From Pleurotus ostreatus/Saccharomyces cerevisiae fusant (taxonomy: Eukaryota; Opisthokonta), in NCBI GenBank assembly GCA_024196135.1, contig JAMQCK010001192.1, positions 1-10,947 of the forward strand: 10,947 nucleotides of DNA. Direction: 5' to 3'. Positions 7,230-10,947 of this stretch are shown here, piece after piece; the first letter of the stretch is position 1; the number at the start of each line of letters is the position of its first letter. The notes beneath the pieces are model-generated. The model was not told the DNA's origin. It did no database searches and saw nothing but the letters and a program-made list of their open reading frames with translations. A program made the translations under genes and the position numbers.

Positions 7230-10200
7230 ATGATGGGTGACCGTCAGACCAAGAAGCGAAAGAGACATACCATATCAACGCGCACTCGAGGGACGATCTT
7301 TGACTCCAATTCTCTAATTTCGGTTGACCGTATGACAACGCGCACATCCCGCCAGGAAGAATCTGAAAGGATAGAACGCGAGCGGGAGGAAATGGTCATT
7401 CGTACGTTCCTATAGTCTCCGTACTGTTTGACTGCTAAACAAGCATGAAGGCCGCACGAGTGAACTTCGACAGCAACTCGAAGATGCATCTCAGCAGGCA
7501 GGAGTATACACACGCACCGACGAAGATCTGGCCGCGGAAGACATCTGGGATCCGTCTGTCGCACAACAAGACGAGGAAAGTACGGAAGATAGCGATTGGG
7601 AGGACGAAGATGAGCATGCCCAGATGGTTATAATGTGCGTGTGCAATGATAATCACCGACCGGCATGCTGACAGACCTGCAGCTGTGGAGATACACGCCG
7701 AGGTCATCGTGGCCGCCGTCGCGCAACTCTCGACAAGGAGGAACGCGCAAGACGCTCTCAGGAGGCCTGGAAGGCCGACTTGCCGGACCTCATCCAAGCA
7801 CATCTTCAACATAAGCACAGTATCATATCGGAGAAAGTAGATACGCCTGCTTTTGCGTGGACCATCCTCACTGTGGGCTTACGAGGTGCGTGATACTATG
7901 TATTTGCCTGACATCAAGCTCATTGCCGTTGCACAGAATTAGATTGGGCATGTACTATTGCTCAATATGAGGGTGAGAGCGCAAATGCAGCTCTTCTCCG
8001 ACGCGGTTTATTGGGTGCTTCACCTGTAACTCCGTCCATCGCCTTTACGATTGAACTGCTCGAGCTATACCATCAACTACGCCGCCACCAACCTTCGCTA
8101 AGTATTCAAGCGATGGTCAAGACTCTATGCAGTCTGCACAACGTACGCCACCACGTTTATTACATATCGAAGAGTGCTAACATCGATCGTAGCTCACTTA
8201 CCGTCTCACCTATCGTCAACAATTCTCCGACGCCTTCGATGCCTATCTAGCAATACTACGAGGAGTCCAACGTCAAACTGATAGCGCGCTAGGTCGTGGG
8301 CCGGATTGGTCAGTCACGAAGCAGTGCGCTGCATGCGTGCATCAGGTACGATACTCATGCTTCACATGGGCGTCTAGAAGGACTGAACGCGACTCAGCTA
8401 CCCGGAGAGGATGCGCTCCACCCAACAATGCTACACGCAATGGATGGGGACGAGTCCTTGAAGCGGGTCACAGGCTGGGGTCACACAGACAAGCGCACCT
8501 TCGAGAGTCCTTTCTTCATTCCACCTGATGTTGTTGATCAGTTCAAGGACGACGTCAAGCATCGCACTAGAGGGCCCCGCGGCGAGGACCGCTCTTCATC
8601 TGACGACAAGAAGGCGTGCACGGCGGATGGTCATTGGAAGACTGCCAACTCCTCCGAGGTCAGCACGGAGACCTTCGACGAATGTGGCGCATTTGTATCT
8701 GTATGCCGCCATCACCTGGTCAAGACGTTCTGCCCTATGATCCGCAGTGGAGAGCTGTATGTGCTGTGGTATTAGGACTACCGTGTGCTCACCTGATTTT
8801 CCAGTGCCAAGTATGGACTTGCGACAGTCAACCGTCTCCTCGACCTCTTCGGGAGTGGTCAAGGCATCGGGTACGATATCGGCTGTACGCATCGGGCCAC
8901 CATCTCCTCAAGTACTCTCGCGGAGAAGGCGCGGACGATGAACCTTGACATCACGGTCGACGCTTTCCATGGCTACGCTCACAATCGAAGGTGCCAACTG
9001 AAGAATCACCCGCTCTTCAGAGAGGGTTATGGTCTGGAGGACCTATCGACCTGCGAACGCGTCTTCTCCGCCTCCAACGCGGTCGCGCGACTGGTCCGCC
9101 ACGCGTCCAAGTTCCACTATGGGCAGTACATCGACCTTCACTACCGCCATTGGAATGGCGAGCGCTACGCTGAGCTCAGTGAGTATGACTTGTACATTTG
9201 ATCCTCGGAGACTGATGTTGCCGACGCGCAGGCAACTTCATTGGTGACAACTACAAGCAGGCGCTGAAGGTCATCAAGGAAGGGGAGTACGCGCTCGAGC
9301 AGTGGAGATCAGCTGCCCACAACTTCTCTGATCGCGAGATCGAGAGTTGGCGGTTGGAGGAGCTGCAATACTTGGAGAACGTCACAGATGAGGATGATAT
9401 GGACGTACGTGTCGTCGCGTACGTTGAGGCCCTACAGAATTTGGAGTCTGCACAGTACGTCGTATTCCGCGTCATGGTGTAATCGTCTGACAGGGCACCA
9501 GACGAGCCGTGAACGAGATGCGCGATACTATCGACCTCGTTCTGTACCCCGTTGACTCCGGCAAGTTATCGGTAGAGGAAGAGGCGCTGTCCCGAGCAAG
9601 GGAGTCGAAGCGGGCTGCCCTGCAGCACAAGCTCGTGGCATGCATCGGGGCTGCCAATGACACGGAACGACTTGCGGGCGTCACTGAACGGTGGGTATCA
9701 ACTGACGAGCGATACATCGCTGCGCTGCGCTATGCTCGGACACGCGAGTTTGAACGCCACGTCAACCGATTGGAAGGCCTTGTTGTGCAGAGACTGGGCG
9801 AATTGGCCAAGGCCAATCTCGCGGGTGTAGGTGTGTAGGTGCTTGCGTTGTTTAAGGCCAGAGTTCTGATCGCGACAACAGGCTATAAGATGCGCAAGCA
9901 TGTCGCGCAGGGGCTTACTAAGCGCTCAGAGACAATACGGACTGCACTCTCGAAGTATAACGCCATGGCGCCACAGCAAGACCCCCCACGACCCAGAATC
10001 GAGTACCGTGATATCGTCTCGTACACATTCCTAGGCGAGTTCGAGCTCTTGAAGCACTCGAGGCACGACATCCTCCAGCGGCCATGGAGCTCGCCAACCA
10101 ACCGACAGATGGCCGACAAGTATCATAAGGTCAAGCGCGCCAAGGAGGAGCTCGTTCGCAGCCGTGTCGAGGCTTGCCGGCTAAGAGACTGGGTCGAAAA

Positions 10201-10528
10201 GGAGGACGCCAGCTACCGATCTGCTATAGCAGTTGCCACCACGTCCGACCCCCTCCTCGCCGCTGAGTTGACGTGGGTTTTCAAGCGCCAGCGTAGGATC
10301 AATGACGTTCATCGTGCGCGCTTACAAAAGGTGTATGCCTTGCCAATGTTCGGCGTGTCGTATGCCCTTGATGAGGGTTCAGCAGCGCACCCCTCGACAG
10401 CGGCCGGTGCGGGACAGGGGTCAACGGAGGATACGGGGGGCAGTAGTGTAGACAGCATTGACGAAGACGATGGCCTCAACGACGAGGCTATTCGTCTAGG
10501 AGACTTCATGGGTAGTATAAGCTTGTAA
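7230..10528 (+). CDS. KDZ (Kyakuja-Dileera-Zisupton) superfamily transposase
   Basis: Ten exons (7230-7401, 7451-7634, 7683-7885, 7937-8142, 8193-8345, 8398-8756, 8805-9178, 9232-9454, 9502-9830, 9882-10528) splice to 949 aa with every phase consistent. The introns are 47-53 nt and most carry CTGAY or CTAAC branch sites. Residues 5-13 are basic and 98-113 acidic. The KDZ N-terminal region follows, with CSLH at 251-254 and a CxxC at 300-303 (CAAC). The catalytic RNase H-fold region has MDGDESLKRV (D322), GYDIGC (D450), AFHGYAHNRRCQ (H481, H485, C489) and GLEDLSTCERVFS (E510). By family pattern D322, D450 and E510 are likely catalytic acids; that assignment is inference. Helical, charged sequence at about 550-860 includes GLVVQRLGELAKANLAGVGYKMRKH. 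A Ser/Asp-rich tail ends the protein. The role is cut-and-paste type DNA transposition in the nucleus. No stop or frameshift is seen, so the gene may be functional. The start ATG at 7230 has A at -3; ATG 7233 is equivalent. Confidence 0.93.
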
Positions 10529-10590
10529 CATGCATTTATTATATCACAACTAATCCTCGAGCGAGGAGTACTAGTGTCAAGTCGCGCAGT

Positions 10591-10947
10591 AGACCCGGGA
10601 CCGCGGGATACAAGGGTTCAACGCCGGGATATCGCGCGGGACAGCGGGACCCAGCGCGAGACACCGGGACAGCGAGCGAGATAGGGAGCGGGATGCTGGG
10701 ACAGCGAGCGGGGAACCAGGATGGAGACCGGGACCTAGGAAGGTGAAGCTGGGACGACGGGGCTTGGAGTGGGACAGAAGCGGGACAACGGGACATCCGC
10801 CGGGACATCGTAAATTCGAGGATATATCATAGACTTATATTTGACTGCCTAGGACACCGGGTGGGACGCGGGACAGGGGCTGGGATACCGGTATGCAGGC
10901 TGGGACACTGACCTCGCCCTCGAAGGCTGCGAGAGGTGACCGGGACC
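10591..10947 (+). repeat. Irregular GGGA(C/T) repeat field downstream of the transposase
   Basis: About 19 copies of GGGAC or GGGAT occur on the + strand, often as CGGGACA, spaced roughly 8-50 bases apart. The complement GTCCC is essentially absent from this strand. An AT-rich island at about 10809-10850 interrupts the field. The position, starting 63 bases after the transposase stop, suits a subterminal repeat region of the element. GGG tracts close together (for example 10598-10640) could form G-quadruplexes. The field continues to the window end, so its full extent is unknown. Confidence 0.75.

Larger units (their letters stand above)
7230..10947 (+). mobile_element. KDZ DNA transposon, boundaries undetermined
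   Basis: An intact KDZ transposase implies a DNA transposon here. I could not find terminal inverted repeats or a target-site duplication, and the right side runs off the window inside a GGGAC-rich repeat field. The left end is not visible; it may lie between 7029 and 7229, before the small gene at 6213, at the palindromic array, or outside the window. Coordinates given are therefore the minimum span, not the true element. Confidence 0.5.

Noticed and set aside
7635..7674. Shorter intron ending at 7674 that would leave a Cys-Ser-Cys motif in the transposase
   Set aside because: The phase does not fit the GTGCGT donor at 7635. The acceptor at 7682 keeps the frame and places CTGAC at a suitable distance.
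7029..10947. Terminal inverted repeats or target-site duplications of the KDZ element
   Set aside because: I compared the sequence before 7230 and after 10528 by eye and saw no convincing inverted match; the right end is probably outside the window.
10591..10947. Telomeric repeat tract
   Set aside because: The motif is GGGAC/GGGAT with irregular spacing, not a tandem TTAGGG-type repeat.

Overview
The window looks like a stretch of an Agaricomycete (mushroom-forming basidiomycete) nuclear genome. Three signs point there: GC-rich genes broken by many 47-53 nt GT-AG introns with CTRAY-type branch points, an intact KDZ (Kyakuja-Dileera-Zisupton) transposase of the kind abundant in these fungi, and multi-copy-style accessory proteins beside it. 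All three supported genes lie on the + strand.

Layout. 1-486 is leader or intergenic sequence. 487-4150 is a large gene (about 1171 aa if three introns are removed) that I cannot assign to a named family. It has a basic, disordered, NLS-like N-terminus, a conserved-looking middle, an acidic segment with SUMO-interacting-motif-like repeats, an Ala/Ser/Pro linker and a second globular domain. 4151-4577 is 3' flank with a 53-nt hairpin. 4578-5180 is the most striking feature: 22 copies of a 10-bp palindromic linker (AGAATATTCT and two asymmetric variants) alternating with 21 modules of exactly 18 bp. All six recurring module types occur in both orientations, and two pairs of 94-bp perfect inverted repeats interleave within the array. 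Decayed units flank it on both sides. 5267-6212 holds no gene I can support. 6213-7028 is a three-exon gene for a 238-aa protein that may carry two viroplasmin/RNase H1 N-terminal-like modules. 7230-10528 is a ten-exon KDZ transposase of 949 aa with no frame break. From about 10591 to the window end, about 19 copies of GGGA(C/T) lie on one strand, probably the subterminal region of the KDZ element or of a neighbouring repeat.

How the parts relate. The transposase is the only gene with a firm function. The small protein ends 201 nt upstream of its start codon and may be a passenger or simply a neighbour. I see no terminal inverted repeats defining the element, so it is open whether the large gene and the palindromic array are inside the same mobile unit. 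The array fits no feature class I know. Its geometry suggests modules joined through palindromic linkers and repeatedly inverted or copied by strand switching; that mechanism is inference.
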